A DNA stretch of 64,000 nt, taken from positions 31,520,617 through 31,584,616 of the forward strand of contig OX243820.1 in NCBI GenBank assembly GCA_945859605.1. The letters are read 5' to 3'. Positions 57,201 to 63,839 of the stretch are shown piece after piece; position 1 is the stretch's first letter, and the number at the start of each line of letters is the position of its first letter. The position numbers were made by a program, and so were the translations under genes. The stretch is from Lumbricus rubellus (Eukaryota; Annelida; Clitellata; Crassiclitellata; Lumbricidae). Below the pieces are notes generated by a model. The model had not been told where the DNA came from. It made no database searches and worked only from the letters and a program-made list of their open reading frames with translations.

Positions 57201-57382
57201 ATAATATTATCCTTTAAACTTGCCTTTTCGTCTTGAGAAGATGGGTCTGCGTGAGACGAAGCACGTATCACACCTCGCCCCATGTTAAGCGGTTCGCCAT
57301 TAATATCGTTGTGGTTGCAATTGACGGTCAAGCAACGCCGTCCCACAATGTCCCGACGCGGAAGCAGTGGCCAGAGGGACAT
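36135..57382 (-). CDS. KDM3: KDM3/JMJD1-family JmjC histone demethylase (gene span, 17 coding exons)
   Basis: Coding exons in transcript order: 57382-57224, 56213-56067, 54067-53942, 52943-52740, 51285-51207, 50630-50551, 50096-49884, 49235-46338, 45494-45356, 44838-44643, 44210-43993, 43458-43183, 42242-41079, 40788-40649, 39951-39775, 37848-37714, 36209-36135. Phases agree throughout, for 2,141 residues. The N-terminal module ([35 protein letters not shown]) matches KDM3B/JMJD1C. A C2HC4 zinc finger ([24 protein letters not shown]) follows. The JmjC domain is near 1870-2100, with iron ligands H1941 and D1943 (NLHLDVSD) and H2071 (AGAPHQ). Known role of the family: removal of mono- and dimethyl marks from H3K9, using Fe(II) and 2-oxoglutarate in the nucleus. 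All metal ligands are present, so activity is inferred. Whether it is the KDM3A, KDM3B or JMJD1C orthologue cannot be told; a pre-duplication invertebrate KDM3 is likely. Confidence 0.93.
36945..37290 (+). mobile_element. Non-LTR retrotransposon (LINE) 3' end
   Basis: A frame ending at TAG 37233 encodes [37 protein letters not shown] and [14 protein letters not shown]. This is the recognisable C-terminal tail of CR1/Jockey/Rex-type reverse transcriptases. The 3' end carries AAGGCGCTATATAAATG, the same tail as the SINEs here. It lies in KDM3 intron 16, antisense to the gene. Confidence 0.82.
37314..37668 (+). mobile_element. hAT MITE
   Basis: Termini CAGCGGTTCCCAAC and GTTGGGAACCACTG, flanked by the perfect 8-bp duplication ATCTAGAT at 37306-37313 and 37669-37676. 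The interior has GTGGCCC words and no coding. In KDM3 intron 16. Confidence 0.93.
37714..37848 (-). CDS. KDM3: KDM3 coding exon 16
   Basis: Acceptor TTGTGACAG, donor GTCCGG, phase 0 on both sides. [20 protein letters not shown] and [20 protein letters not shown] are nearly identical to KDM3B. The acceptor tract is one unit of an adjoining minisatellite. Confidence 0.96.
37851..38150 (-). repeat. 18-19 bp minisatellite adjoining the KDM3 exon 16 acceptor
   Basis: Plus-strand units AAAGCATTTGTCACAACA and AAAGCATTTGTCACTGTTC, about 16 copies. The copy next to the exon is the functional acceptor tract. Confidence 0.95.
38314..39343. mobile_element. 1.03-kb foldback (palindromic) element in KDM3 intron 15
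   Basis: The left half (from GGGTGATTCCGTGTCAATTC) and right half (ending GACATGGAATCACCC) are inverted copies along about 500 bp each, centred near 38828. Flanks both show TTAC (38310-38313 and 39344-39347), a possible short target duplication. No coding. Confidence 0.85.
39344..39774. other. Rest of KDM3 intron 15
   Basis: A GGCGCTATATAAATAG SINE-tail word at about 39526, and an ATT/ATC simple repeat (39600-39730) close to the exon 15 donor. Confidence 0.6.
39775..39951 (-). CDS. KDM3: KDM3 coding exon 15 (JmjC distal iron ligand)
   Basis: Acceptor GATGTAG, donor GTATGG, phase 0 on both sides. It encodes [31 protein letters not shown] and [12 protein letters not shown]. The His of APHQ is the third iron ligand. 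Confidence 0.96.
39952..40648 (-). other. KDM3 intron 14
   Basis: 697 bp between good splice sites. Only short AT-rich and ATT words; nothing else recognised. Confidence 0.6.
40649..40788 (-). CDS. KDM3: KDM3 coding exon 14 (JmjC)
   Basis: Acceptor AATTCAG, donor GTGAGA, phase 1 in and 0 out. [20 protein letters not shown] and [11 protein letters not shown] match [26 protein letters not shown] of KDM3B. Confidence 0.95.
41079..42242 (-). CDS. KDM3: KDM3 coding exon 13 (linker and first half of JmjC)
   Basis: Acceptor CTTTTAG, donor GTAGTG, phase 1 in and out. The N-terminal part is acidic and Ser-rich. GRLLQLLEP contains an LxxLL motif, known in KDM3 proteins as a nuclear-receptor contact. 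Then come [54 protein letters not shown] and [20 protein letters not shown], the JmjC core with two iron ligands. Confidence 0.96.
42243..43182 (-). other. KDM3 intron 12
   Basis: 940 bp. A partial direct repeat of about 80 bases (AAGAATATTCTTTATTAG words at 42303 and 42443), a SINE-tail-like patch near 42690-42735, and the 15-bp minisatellite. Confidence 0.6.
43024..43178 (-). repeat. 15-bp minisatellite adjoining the KDM3 exon 12 donor
   Basis: About ten units of AACAGAATCCGCAAA and variants (AACAGAAACCGCAAA), starting at +5 of the donor. The minus-strand frame stays open through it. Confidence 0.95.
43183..43458 (-). CDS. KDM3: KDM3 coding exon 12 (zinc finger)
   Basis: Acceptor GTTACAG, donor GTTGGT, phase 1 in and out. 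It encodes [20 protein letters not shown] and [15 protein letters not shown], the C2HC4-type zinc finger required for KDM3 function, then [17 protein letters not shown]. All finger cysteines are present. A 15-bp minisatellite starts a few bases after the donor. Confidence 0.96.
43459..43992 (-). other. KDM3 intron 11
   Basis: 534 bp, A/T-rich, nothing recognised apart from a short imperfect repeat (AAGTCCGTAAC at about 43857 and 43904). Confidence 0.55.
43993..44210 (-). CDS. KDM3: KDM3 coding exon 11
   Basis: Acceptor TTTTCCAG, donor GTAGGA, phase 2 in and 1 out. [30 protein letters not shown] and LVEQEKEAM correspond to [28 protein letters not shown] and MSEKEAM in KDM3B. Confidence 0.94.
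44211..44642 (-). other. KDM3 intron 10
   Basis: 432 bp. A CCACCACC-rich patch near 44270-44310; nothing else recognised. Confidence 0.55.
44643..44838 (-). CDS. KDM3: KDM3 coding exon 10
   Basis: Acceptor CTTTCAG, donor GTTAGT, phase 1 in and 2 out. [27 protein letters not shown] and [11 protein letters not shown] match the KDM3B segment HLHKCRECRLERYRK...CRFFHFRRL. Confidence 0.92.
44839..45355 (-). other. KDM3 intron 9
   Basis: 517 bp. A SINE tail fragment (GAGCGCCTCTGAGGAG...GGTGCTATATAAATTA, 45104-45150). Confidence 0.6.
45356..45494 (-). CDS. KDM3: KDM3 coding exon 9
   Basis: Acceptor CTGCAG, donor GTTGGT, phase 0 in and 1 out. It encodes [16 protein letters not shown] and the charged, helix-like [16 protein letters not shown]. 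Frame continuity with exons 8 and 10 supports it; sequence similarity is weak. Confidence 0.72.
45974..46268 (+). repeat. GGCGCTACATAAA tandem arrays
   Basis: Two blocks (45974-46042 and 46110-46268) of AAGGCGCTACATA units with small variants, separated by an AATC repeat and unique sequence. The unit resembles the GGCGCTATATAAAT tail of the local SINEs. In KDM3 intron 8. Confidence 0.93.
46338..49235 (-). CDS. KDM3: KDM3 large disordered exon 8
   Basis: 966 codons between acceptor TTTTCTAG and donor GTAAGA, phase 0 on both sides. The exon is Q-, S-, N- and M-rich, with a degenerate array around [14 protein letters not shown] encoded by 48060-48480, then [15 protein letters not shown] units. 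No folded domain is visible. In KDM3 proteins this position, between the N-terminal module and the zinc finger, is long and poorly conserved, so length and composition fit. Confidence 0.88.
49236..49883 (-). other. KDM3 intron 7
   Basis: 648 bp between good splice sites. A/T-rich, no repeat or gene recognised. Confidence 0.55.
49884..50096 (-). CDS. KDM3: KDM3 coding exon 7
   Basis: Acceptor TTGTAG, donor GTAAGC, phase 0 on both sides, 71 codons. It is Ser/Pro/Ala-rich and ends [14 protein letters not shown]. It joins GDTPIVFAI of the next exon, which resembles the disordered S/T-P segments of KDM3B. Confidence 0.8.
50190..50456 (+). repeat. 30-32 bp minisatellite in KDM3 intron 6
   Basis: About nine diverging units around GCAAGCAAAACAGGTGCTGC plus ATGTGAAATT, more degenerate towards the right. 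Confidence 0.9.
50551..50630 (-). CDS. KDM3: KDM3 coding exon 6
   Basis: A long T-rich tract and TTTTGCAG acceptor precede it; donor GTAGGT follows. Phase 1 in, 0 out, joining exons 5 and 7 in frame. It encodes [17 protein letters not shown] and ASTEEHPL, with no recognisable domain, as expected for the disordered part of KDM3. Confidence 0.7.
51207..51285 (-). CDS. KDM3: KDM3 coding exon 5
   Basis: Acceptor TTTTTTCAG; the donor GTTCTG is weak at its +3 to +6 positions. It encodes [20 protein letters not shown] then MELDSR, matching the JMJD1C stretch ...LTDDTVLEEHNEDPALVQMRL. Phase 0 in, 1 out. The donor is the least certain boundary. Confidence 0.8.
51286..51984 (-). other. KDM3 intron 4, proximal part
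   Basis: A/T-rich, with a small CCATCCAT patch near 51945-51980. No gene seen. Confidence 0.5.
51985..52131 (-). mobile_element. SINE, minus orientation, internally deleted
   Basis: Reading on the minus strand: GCGGTGGTCTAGTGGTGGCG (A-box region), an unrelated or deleted middle, then GAGTAGACTTCTTGAAGGGG and CGCTATATAAATT. It sits head to head with the next SINE. Confidence 0.75.
52132..52345 (+). mobile_element. tRNA-derived SINE, best-preserved copy
   Basis: The head GCGGTGGTCTAGTGGTGGCG fits a tRNA-type A box and GGTTCGAATCC fits the B box. The body has GACCTTGGGCAAGTCCTTCA and GGAGCGCCTCTGAGTAGAG; the tail is GGGGCGCTATAACAAGTGCA. This is the reference copy for the fragments elsewhere. 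Confidence 0.85.
52346..52739. other. KDM3 intron 4, distal part
   Basis: A minus-oriented SINE tail fragment (CATAATTTATATAGCATCTC, 52368-52420), then unique sequence with a poly-G run (52683-52691). Confidence 0.55.
52740..52943 (-). CDS. KDM3: KDM3 coding exon 4
   Basis: Acceptor TTCACAG, donor GTCTGA, phase 0 on both sides, 68 codons. [20 protein letters not shown] and [15 protein letters not shown] match JMJD1C GQYVILSTPSVLLGYRVQVY and QWYTAVVVSHNHSTK. Confidence 0.9.
53175..53835 (+). repeat. 23-bp tandem array interrupted by a Helitron and a SINE tail
   Basis: Units of AACACTAAAAATACATGTAT plus ATA on both sides of 53348-53661, and again after a SINE-tail fragment at 53757-53810. Confidence 0.92.
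53348..53661 (+). mobile_element. Helitron-like element, short copy
   Basis: TCTATATAAATAAAAATGAA at the 5' end; GGTACAGCTAG at the 3' end with the hairpin GCCACA-loop-TGTGGC just upstream. Removing it restores a perfect 23-bp repeat unit with an A^T junction. No coding capacity. Confidence 0.88.
53942..54067 (-). CDS. KDM3: KDM3 coding exon 3
   Basis: Acceptor TTCCAG, donor GTAGCG, phase 0 on both sides. [14 protein letters not shown] and [19 protein letters not shown] correspond to TFKPLVDKLGLG and the DRELRFLSDANGLHLF segment of KDM3B. Confidence 0.88.
54544..55548 (+). mobile_element. Mariner-like element with degraded transposase
   Basis: Inverted termini TACACGGTGATTCATAAAAA and its complement ending at 55548. 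The right half encodes remnants [20 protein letters not shown], then after a frame break [16 protein letters not shown] and [18 protein letters not shown]. These are the mariner blocks around the second and third catalytic acidic residues. The N-terminal half is not recognisable. Inactive; in KDM3 intron 2, antisense. Confidence 0.88.
55549..56066. other. KDM3 intron 2, remainder
   Basis: A SINE tail fragment (GGAGCGCCTCTGAGTAGTTT...GGCGCTATATAAATGC, 55700-55745), followed by GAATGAATGA and TGATTGATTG short repeats. Confidence 0.6.
56067..56213 (-). CDS. KDM3: KDM3 coding exon 2
   Basis: Acceptor CTGTAG, donor GTACGG, phase 0 on both sides. [20 protein letters not shown] matches the VYVEFDDLEWDKREWVKVY block of JMJD1[11 protein letters not shown] continues the family pattern. 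Confidence 0.9.
56214..57223 (-). other. KDM3 intron 1 (GC-AG)
   Basis: 1.0 kb, A/T-rich, with a short AATC repeat at about 56636-56656. No mobile element recognised. Confidence 0.6.
57218..57226 (-). other. GC-AG intron donor in KDM3 intron 1
   Basis: The exon-intron junction on the minus strand reads AAG then GCAAGT. GC donors are a known minor class that need a strong surrounding consensus, as here. The partner acceptor is CTGTAG at about 56214-56219. Confidence 0.75.
57224..57382 (-). CDS. KDM3: KDM3 coding exon 1 (start codon, GC donor)
   Basis: The start ATG (CAT at 57380-57382 on the plus strand) is the first ATG in the open frame; the longer open frame upstream begins only with TTG. 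It encodes [17 protein letters not shown] and [20 protein letters not shown], like the N-terminus of KDM3B and JMJD1C (GKR..., RAGVIRAVSHRD). The exon ends AAG followed by GCAAGT, a GC-type donor; no GT donor here keeps the frame with the next exon. Confidence 0.85.
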
Positions 57383-58729
57383 CTTAAAGTCTTTGCAATG
57401 TCGACGGTAGGCAATACTATCCGAAGATATCAATATTTAGTTGACATTTCTGCAAAACTACATCCTTAGACGACAACAAAACATTCTAGTCAGACTCCGC
57501 TAATATAACGTTAGAAAACCATAGAACCATGGTCACGTGATCAGCAAATTGAACACGTGAGTATGTAGGGCATATTATTATTTTATCATGTTTAATCATG
57601 TAAAAAAATTAATAATAAACGAAGCAAATCATTATTGTAAATTTATAAAGCCCTATGTGGAAAGTTTAGAAGTGCACTTTGAACCAGAAACTTATTACTC
57701 CATCGCTTACCAGTTTATCTTAGCCAAAGCACCTGTCCACCGAAGTTCCTCTGTCGTCTTCTTCTGCCTGGTCTTCCGACTTCGGGCATAATAACTTTTG
57801 TTCATTGTAGGATTTTTCAACCGCTTGAAGTGCTCGTGAATAACCAATATAATCCAACACCGGTGTAAAACTTTACACCGGTAGCTTTTAAGTGACGTCC
57901 AGAATTTATAATTTCGAGTTTACATTTATTGCATTCATTAGTAGGCCTACGGCAGCGATCTGAACCTTGACCATACCTGCCTCAGCTACGTGCACTTTGT
58001 GGTTTAATTTCTGTATCCGCATGTTGGCTTCCCTTACTTCTGCATAAAATCGGACGCCACATAATCGTATCTAGGCTAATGATCCAATCTCATCAGCCTA
58101 GCATTTGTGTAATTTTCTACATTCATCCTAAGATGAATTCGATAAGCATGAACATAGACAATCTTAGATACACATTCTATTTGATTAACTGCATCTTGTA
58201 TAATTAGGCCTATCTATCAGGTTTTTGTATCAATTCAATTATTAAAGAATAATATAATTAACGTCGATTTCTTACTTACTTATATTATTCAAATGAACCG
58301 GAAATGAACTAGAAATCTCGACTTTTGTAAATCAAAGCAAATTTTGTGTTTTGTTTTGTAGTTTAATATAGTGTTGTGAGCAGTTTGCCGATTTATTTAA
58401 AAGGATTACTGGTGTGACATTTCACCGTTGGTTTGTTTGCGCCTACTACCTAGGTGAATTTCGTACTTTCAGCAGATTTTCTTTTATGTATTTAAAACAT
58501 GCTACGACAGTCAGTACTATTTGGGGTATTTGGAATCCTCGAAATCCGATTTCCGCGAAACTGATGAATGGACAAAATGGCTCCAATTTCTGGAAATGTT
58601 ACGGAACTTGCGAAATCCTGTTTTCTTGCGTGGAATAGTCAGCCTATCTGCTGAATAATATATTTAGTAAATGTTTCGGTATGCCGAAGAGTTTGATTTG
58701 CGCAGTTGATTTTGTTGTATAATGATCTG
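57383..58729. other. Upstream region of KDM3
   Basis: No coding signal. The KDM3 promoter should lie in the right-hand flank of 57382, but no TATA box, initiator or CpG island stands out. Confidence 0.4.
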
Positions 58730-60070
58730 GGTTAATCTCTATAATGACTCGGTAGCAAGTAAACATCATGGCGACCAAAGATCCGCTCATAATAGAGCGC
58801 GGTCACGTGACGGCAAAAAGGTAGCCCAATATTTTCGCGGCCTACGGTGATGTATAAGCCAATGTTTTCGCGAAAGTAAGTAAGTAAAAATACCATGAAA
58901 CGGTTATTTTAATAAACGTAGTGGATCCGCTCACGCCCCGAGCGTTAGCGGAAACCATGTGCTACATTCACGCCCGTAACATTATTGGTCGCACTGGCTA
59001 CGGACGGTGGGCTAACACCCGTCGGCCAATCAGGTTAGCGGAAAACAATGTGGAAGAGTCGAATACCGTAGGGGAGGAGGTTGTCGAGTACAATTTATGC
59101 CCAATGCCCATCCTTTGTAAACCCTACTGTCAGCAGCACGTGCTGCGTGTCGCAGGGTCTTACGATTTTAGACGAATTGCAATGTAAAACGTTTAAAATG
59201 TCTTACAAATGACCCTACGTATGGAGGAACATTTTGCACAGGTAATTATGCGCTCTTTATCGTTAAATTTAAGCATGGTTATAACATAGAAGACCTAGGT
59301 GTCGTTCGCGTATAGGGTATAAGGTTTCGCGTCGTGAGGGTCGGTTAGGGTTAGTGTTAGGGTTAGTGTCGTCATTAGATTCTTAAGATTTTTGCGTCGT
59401 GAGGGTCGGTTAGGGTTAGTGTTAGGGTTAGTGTCGTCATTAGATTCTTAAGATTTTTGCGTTGGTTGTTTAGCAGTTGTTGGCGAACCTAGCCTAATAG
59501 CTTGACCATCAACTGCTAACATCAACTACCTTCTCCCCCCCCGCGGTCTTCGCCTCTTCCAGACGGTTCACGTGACGGGCGTGAGCGGATCCACGACCTT
59601 TAATAAATATTAATACGCTTAAATAAGCTTAATAACACAACAAAATCGATGGACCTTAACACATTGGCCGCCATCTACGAAATACCTCGCGGTAAGCGCG
59701 AGATATCGCGGTAAAAACCGCGAGATATCTTCGCGAGATCTCGCGGTAAAAAACCGCGGAGATATCTCGCGGTTTTTTACCTCGATATCTCGCGCTTACC
59801 GCCAGGTATCTCGTAGATGGCGGCCAATGTGTTAAGGTCCATCGATTTTGTTGTGTTATTAAGCTTATTTAAGCGTATTAATATTTATTAAAATAACCGT
59901 TTCATGGTATTTTTACTTACTTACTTTCGCGAAAACATTGGCTTATACATCACCGTAGGCCGCGAAAATATTGGGCTACCTTTTTGCCGTCACGTGACCG
60001 CGCTCTATTATGAGCGGATCTTTGGTCGCCATGATGTTTACTTGCTACCGAGTCATTATAGAGATTAACC
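58730..60070. mobile_element. Foldback (near-perfect palindrome) element with 8-bp duplication, interrupted by a second insertion
   Basis: Ends GGTTAATCTCTATAATGACT and its complement, flanked by ATGATCTG at 58722-58729 and 60071-60078. The left arm 58730-58916 plus 59608-59745 mirrors 59746-60070, centred near 59745. The core is rich in CGCGAGATATC words. The 682-bp segment 58917-59598 is not part of the palindrome. No coding. Confidence 0.9.
58917..59598. mobile_element. Transposon nested inside the foldback element
   Basis: Ends CGTAGTGGATCCGCTCACGC and, inverted, GGTCGTGGATCCGCTCACGC. It is flanked by the 9-bp duplication TTTAATAAA (58908-58916 and 59599-59607). It contains a 65-bp direct duplication with TTAGGG words (59332-59462). 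The open frame inside begins in the terminal repeat and resembles nothing known. An 8-9 bp duplication suggests a hAT or Mutator-like origin. Confidence 0.85.
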
Positions 60071-60235
60071 ATGATCTGTAAAGCTCCTGGATTGCAAATG
60101 TAATGATGCTCAGGACATCAGTAAAAGTTTGTTACTAAAAATCAGTATGCCAATCAAATTGGAAGGCGAGCCATCTGGGAAATCTGAAAAGAGATTACAT
60201 AGAAAAAGCGTCCTGGAGACGTTGAGAATTTAGTG

Positions 60236-60637
60236 GGTTATTTTCTATAATGGCTCGGTAGTATTTCTATAATGGCTCGGTAGCAAGTAAACATTATGGC
60301 CGCCGCAGATAGGTGCAGAATTAGAGCGGCCTGACATACGGCGATCGATAGATATCTCGTATCTGGCGGCCATGTGTTAAGGTGAATCAATTTTTGTGTG
60401 TTATTTAGCTTATTTAAGCGTATTAATATTTATAAAAATACACCTTTTCATGGTAGTTTTACTTACTTACTTTCGCGAAAACATTGGCCTATAGTTCGCC
60501 ATAGGTCGCGGAAATATTGGGCTATCGAACGCCGTATGTCAGGCCGCTCTAATTCTGCATCTATCTGCGGCGGCCATAATGTTTACTTGCTACCGAGCCA
60601 TTATAGAAATACTACCGAGCCATTATAGAAAATAACC
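60236..60637. mobile_element. Second member of the foldback family
   Basis: Ends GGTTATTTTCTATAATGGCT and its complement, flanked by ATTTAGTG at 60228-60235 and 60638-60645. It shares the CGGTAGCAAGTAAACAT block and the TTAGCTTATTTAAGCGTATT interior with the larger element. A 23-bp terminal segment is duplicated at both ends. 402 bp, no coding. Confidence 0.9.
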
Positions 60638-60826
60638 ATTTAGTGACTGTCGTATAGGGCTGCCAACTCTTGATTTTGCCATTCAGTGATGTTGCCATTA
60701 CTTTTTTGCCTCGCAGTTAATTTATAATTAAAATTTATTTCTATTTCATTTATTTAAATTATATAATTAAAAATCATTGAATAAATTATCTGCAATTCTT
60801 CAAGTACTGGTCTTACTTCTTAGGCT

Positions 60827-60914
60827 ATGGATCCCAAAGAGAAAGACCAGGCCACAGGTAGTGGGTCTACTTCTACACCAGCAGCTCCTCATTTGATGAC
60901 CTACATTTGTGGTG
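60827..60914 (+). CDS. POLR2K: POLR2K exon 1
   Basis: Starts ATG GAT CCC (MDPKEKDQ) and ends LMTYICG plus one base at donor GTTCGT (60915), phase 1. The ATG is the first in frame after the acceptor-like site. Confidence 0.92.
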
Positions 60915-62039
60915 GTTCGTATTCTGAAATCTTAACATTTTAAAGTATTTTTATTTTGACTTTAAGCATTTATTCGGGATGTCAAAACTCATCCATGTCT
61001 AAATCATCAAAAATGTTTTAATTTTTATATATTAAAGTTGTCTCAAATTGTTTAATTAATGTATTTTATGTTTTAATTTACAGTCTAGAATACTTAAACA
61101 CACCTGCAGTGAACTAGTTACATTGTTTTGTACACTGCAATTTTATTCCATTAGGAACAACACTTCCGGGTGTTTATTGTGTCAATAAATGTGATATTAA
61201 TTATAACATTATCAAACATACTAGCCATCTTTTTCAGCACCTTCACTGACAAAATTTAGTTTTCAGTTTCGTAATGCCTTTTTATTTGACAGTATGACAG
61301 CTAGATGGTATGGTCAAAATTTTAAATGGGCAATTTTTTACTTCATGAGTGATTACTCTTACATATGGTTAAAAATTGGAAACAAAACAGTATTTCAATT
61401 TGCAGATATTTATCTTTGCTTCTTGCAGAATGTCATAAAGAAAATCAAGTCAGCGGACGTGGTATCATCAAATGTCTTGAATGTGCTTGTCGCATTTTCT
61501 ACAAGAAGCGAACACAGAGAAGTAAGTGATTCATTTTAGAAAACGTTGCTCAAGATTTAGTTGAAATATAGCTTGGCATCCAACATACTTACACTCCATG
61601 AGATTCTTGAAGTGAAAACTCTAGGAATGCGTCTTTGGTTAAATTTACTGCAGGTAGTGTAGGAGTCAGCTGTTAAAAAAATTCCTTGGAGAGTCCGTAG
61701 GTTGCCAGTCTGATTTGCATAGTGTTTATAAATTTCACTTATTTTGCTAGTGTCATAATTATGCACCAAACTTTTGCTGTTCTTAAATGATTCTGAATAA
61801 ATAGCAAGGCAGGTACTTGTATGGCTACATGCATATAATATGTTTGCCACTTTTGCAATCCTGTCAGATTTCCAAAAAATTATCTGATCAGTATATATGT
61901 AAGCTTATTGCATCAAAGTGTAATATATTTATTTTCTATCTTCTTTTGTTTCCAATTATCAAACAAATAAATTAAATATGTTAAAACAGAACTTTGGTAT
62001 CTTCTGTTCTTTTCAGTGGTTGTGTATGATGGAAGATGA
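60827..62039 (+). CDS. POLR2K: POLR2K (RPABC4), small zinc subunit of RNA polymerases I, II and III (gene span, 3 exons)
   Basis: Coding exons 60827-60914, 61429-61521 and 62017-62039, phases consistent, for 67 residues (human 58). The family core is TYICGECHKENQV, then IIKCLECACRIFYKKRTQR and the C-terminal MVVYDGR (human LVVFDAR). The four zinc cysteines are two CxxC pairs, CGEC and CLEC. The N-terminus is a few residues longer and rich in Ser, Thr and Pro. The protein is an essential core subunit shared by all three nuclear polymerases. An acceptor-like CTTCTTAG lies just before the ATG, so a 5' untranslated exon probably exists upstream. The gene is divergent from KDM3. Confidence 0.95.
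61429..61521 (+). CDS. POLR2K: POLR2K exon 2
   Basis: Acceptor CTTGCAG at 61428, donor GTAAGT at 61522. It encodes ECHKENQV, CLECACRIFYKKRTQR, the second zinc ligand pair and the basic loop. Confidence 0.95.
62017..62039 (+). CDS. POLR2K: POLR2K exon 3
   Basis: Acceptor TTTTCAG at 62016. It encodes the last residues (M)VVYDGR and TGA at 62037-62039. Confidence 0.93.
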
Positions 62040-62178
62040 GTTGGAAATGCCACAGGTTGTGTACAGTCAAGATTGAGGCACGACAGTTGAACATTTGAAA
62101 AGACTGGCTACAGAGTTTTTTGATTTTTTATAAAAACTCGTGGCAAGAATTACAAAGACTTGAAAATATTTGTTTCTC

Positions 62179-62184
62179 AATAAA
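62179..62184 (+). terminator. Candidate polyadenylation signal of POLR2K
   Basis: AATAAA 140 bases after the stop codon, in a normal position for a short 3' UTR. Confidence 0.65.
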
Positions 62185-63344
62185 ACTACAGTTTCAAGCC
62201 GTCATTTATTTGCATCTACAGAAGAAATGCTGTATAAATTACGCATGCAAAAAGCCTATTCTTTCCCCCCCACCCCCCGCAATTGCAAGTTGTAAATTTT
62301 GTCATAGGATAACGTGGACAGCATAGTTATACTTAGCAGATCGGTTAAATCTGTTGAGTCCCTCTCTCCCGGTGTACGTAATAATTATATGGTCAGCCCT
62401 TTACAACAACTTCTATGACGAGAGTGGACTTAAAGTGACTGGAAAACATGTACAGCTCATTTTAAAGTGTTACGGTGCCTGATTCTTGAGAGGATGTTGT
62501 CTCTTGTGATAATGGATTTAAAAGAATTGAGATTGCAATTAAAGTTTACTGAATTATTGTCAAATTAGAGGAAGCAACATGTAAACAATATTGCTCTGGT
62601 CGCCGCTCTCTGCGCTTGGCCTCTAGAGGCGACTTTGTTGTTCCACATGCACGGACAGCCATAACACCGGATAGGGATTTTCGTGGGTCTATCTGTTTCA
62701 AATAACCTGAATTCCCTTTCATGGGACTTGTCTAACTCTTTTCGTTAAATACTCGAGGCTTCTGGCTGTCCATGCAGTTACGGATGATCAGCCATAACTG
62801 CCTAAAAATGGCTCCATTTGAGGTCGACACAGCCAAAAATGCGCTGGTCGTTGATTTTTTATTGTTATCCTGGTAGCTTGCGACACTGAAAAACGACTTA
62901 AATTCTTGAAGTTTTCGCGACTTTATCGTTCACAAATAGCTGGCAAGCAAGAGCCTAAAAATGGCTCCATTTCAGGTCGACACAGCCAAAAATGCGCAGG
63001 TCGCTGGGGGAGCTTACGATGCTCCCCAGACCCCATAGTCGGGACGGGCGTCGTGCCTTCGCGCCTTCGGCGCCGCCACTGACGAGCAATTACAATACAG
63101 CGTCATGGCACTTCTTTTTTTACACTTTAAGCACTGGTTTTATATGAGAAACTATATTTTTTTAAAAGTTCCATAACATTTTATATAAAAAGGATCATTA
63201 TAGTTTTGCGTGATCTAATTTCATATATAGGCCTATAGGCTAATATATATTTACGTGATTGGGTTGGTAGTATTTACGCCCCCCCCCCCCTCCTAACCAG
63301 AAATCCTGGATCCGCCTCTGCTAACCCTAACGGCTTGTTTAGAC
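62185..63344. other. Downstream of POLR2K: no gene recognised
   Basis: Contains an approximately 50-bp direct repeat (AATGGCTCCATTTnAGGTCG words at 62808 and 62957), a small hairpin GGGAGCTTACGATGCTCCC (63008-63026) and a GC-rich patch (63050-63080). Probably repeat-derived. Confidence 0.5.
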
Positions 63345-63544
63345 TAGCACAGATCTAAAATGTCTGGTTTAATACAAATGTTTTCAATTTCAAAGGCAAA
63401 TTAACCCCATGCTTTTTCATAGCAATAATAGTTTAGAAACCAGCTTCATCCAGATGTGACGGCATGGAAGGAATCGCAATATAGCTCGATGAGAAATTAA
63501 CCCTTAGGCGAAATTCAGCTCTTTGCTATTTGAGCTTGATATAC

Positions 63545-63839
63545 AATAGGCTCAGAATTTCTGACTTTCGTACTTTCAATCATTTATAATATTATATTTT
63601 GTTTCAAAATAATTGTAATTGGCCTAAAAATAAATATGCTGCATGCACTATGTGAGTCTGATTATAATTATGCTGTGAAAGTAATAAATGACGATGCTGT
63701 TACATGTTGCAACGTTAACATTCATTGCTAATCAAAGTAACTATGGTTACTAAGTACATAAAAAACTCAAAGAAAATGTATATTTCTCGAATTTTTCGCG
63801 TACCCCTAGGGGTACGCGTACCATTTTGAGAACCCCTGG
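63545..63839 (+). mobile_element. hAT-like transposon remnant
   Basis: Matches 1985-2160 in inverted orientation. It ends GTACCATTTTGAGAACCCCTG after a perfect palindrome around CCCCTAGGGG (63801-63819). A different hAT-like end, TGTTGAGAACCTCTG, follows at 63964-63978. Confidence 0.55.

Noticed and set aside
58921..59187. 88-codon frame in the nested transposon
   Set aside because: Starts with GTG inside the terminal repeat and resembles no transposase or other family.
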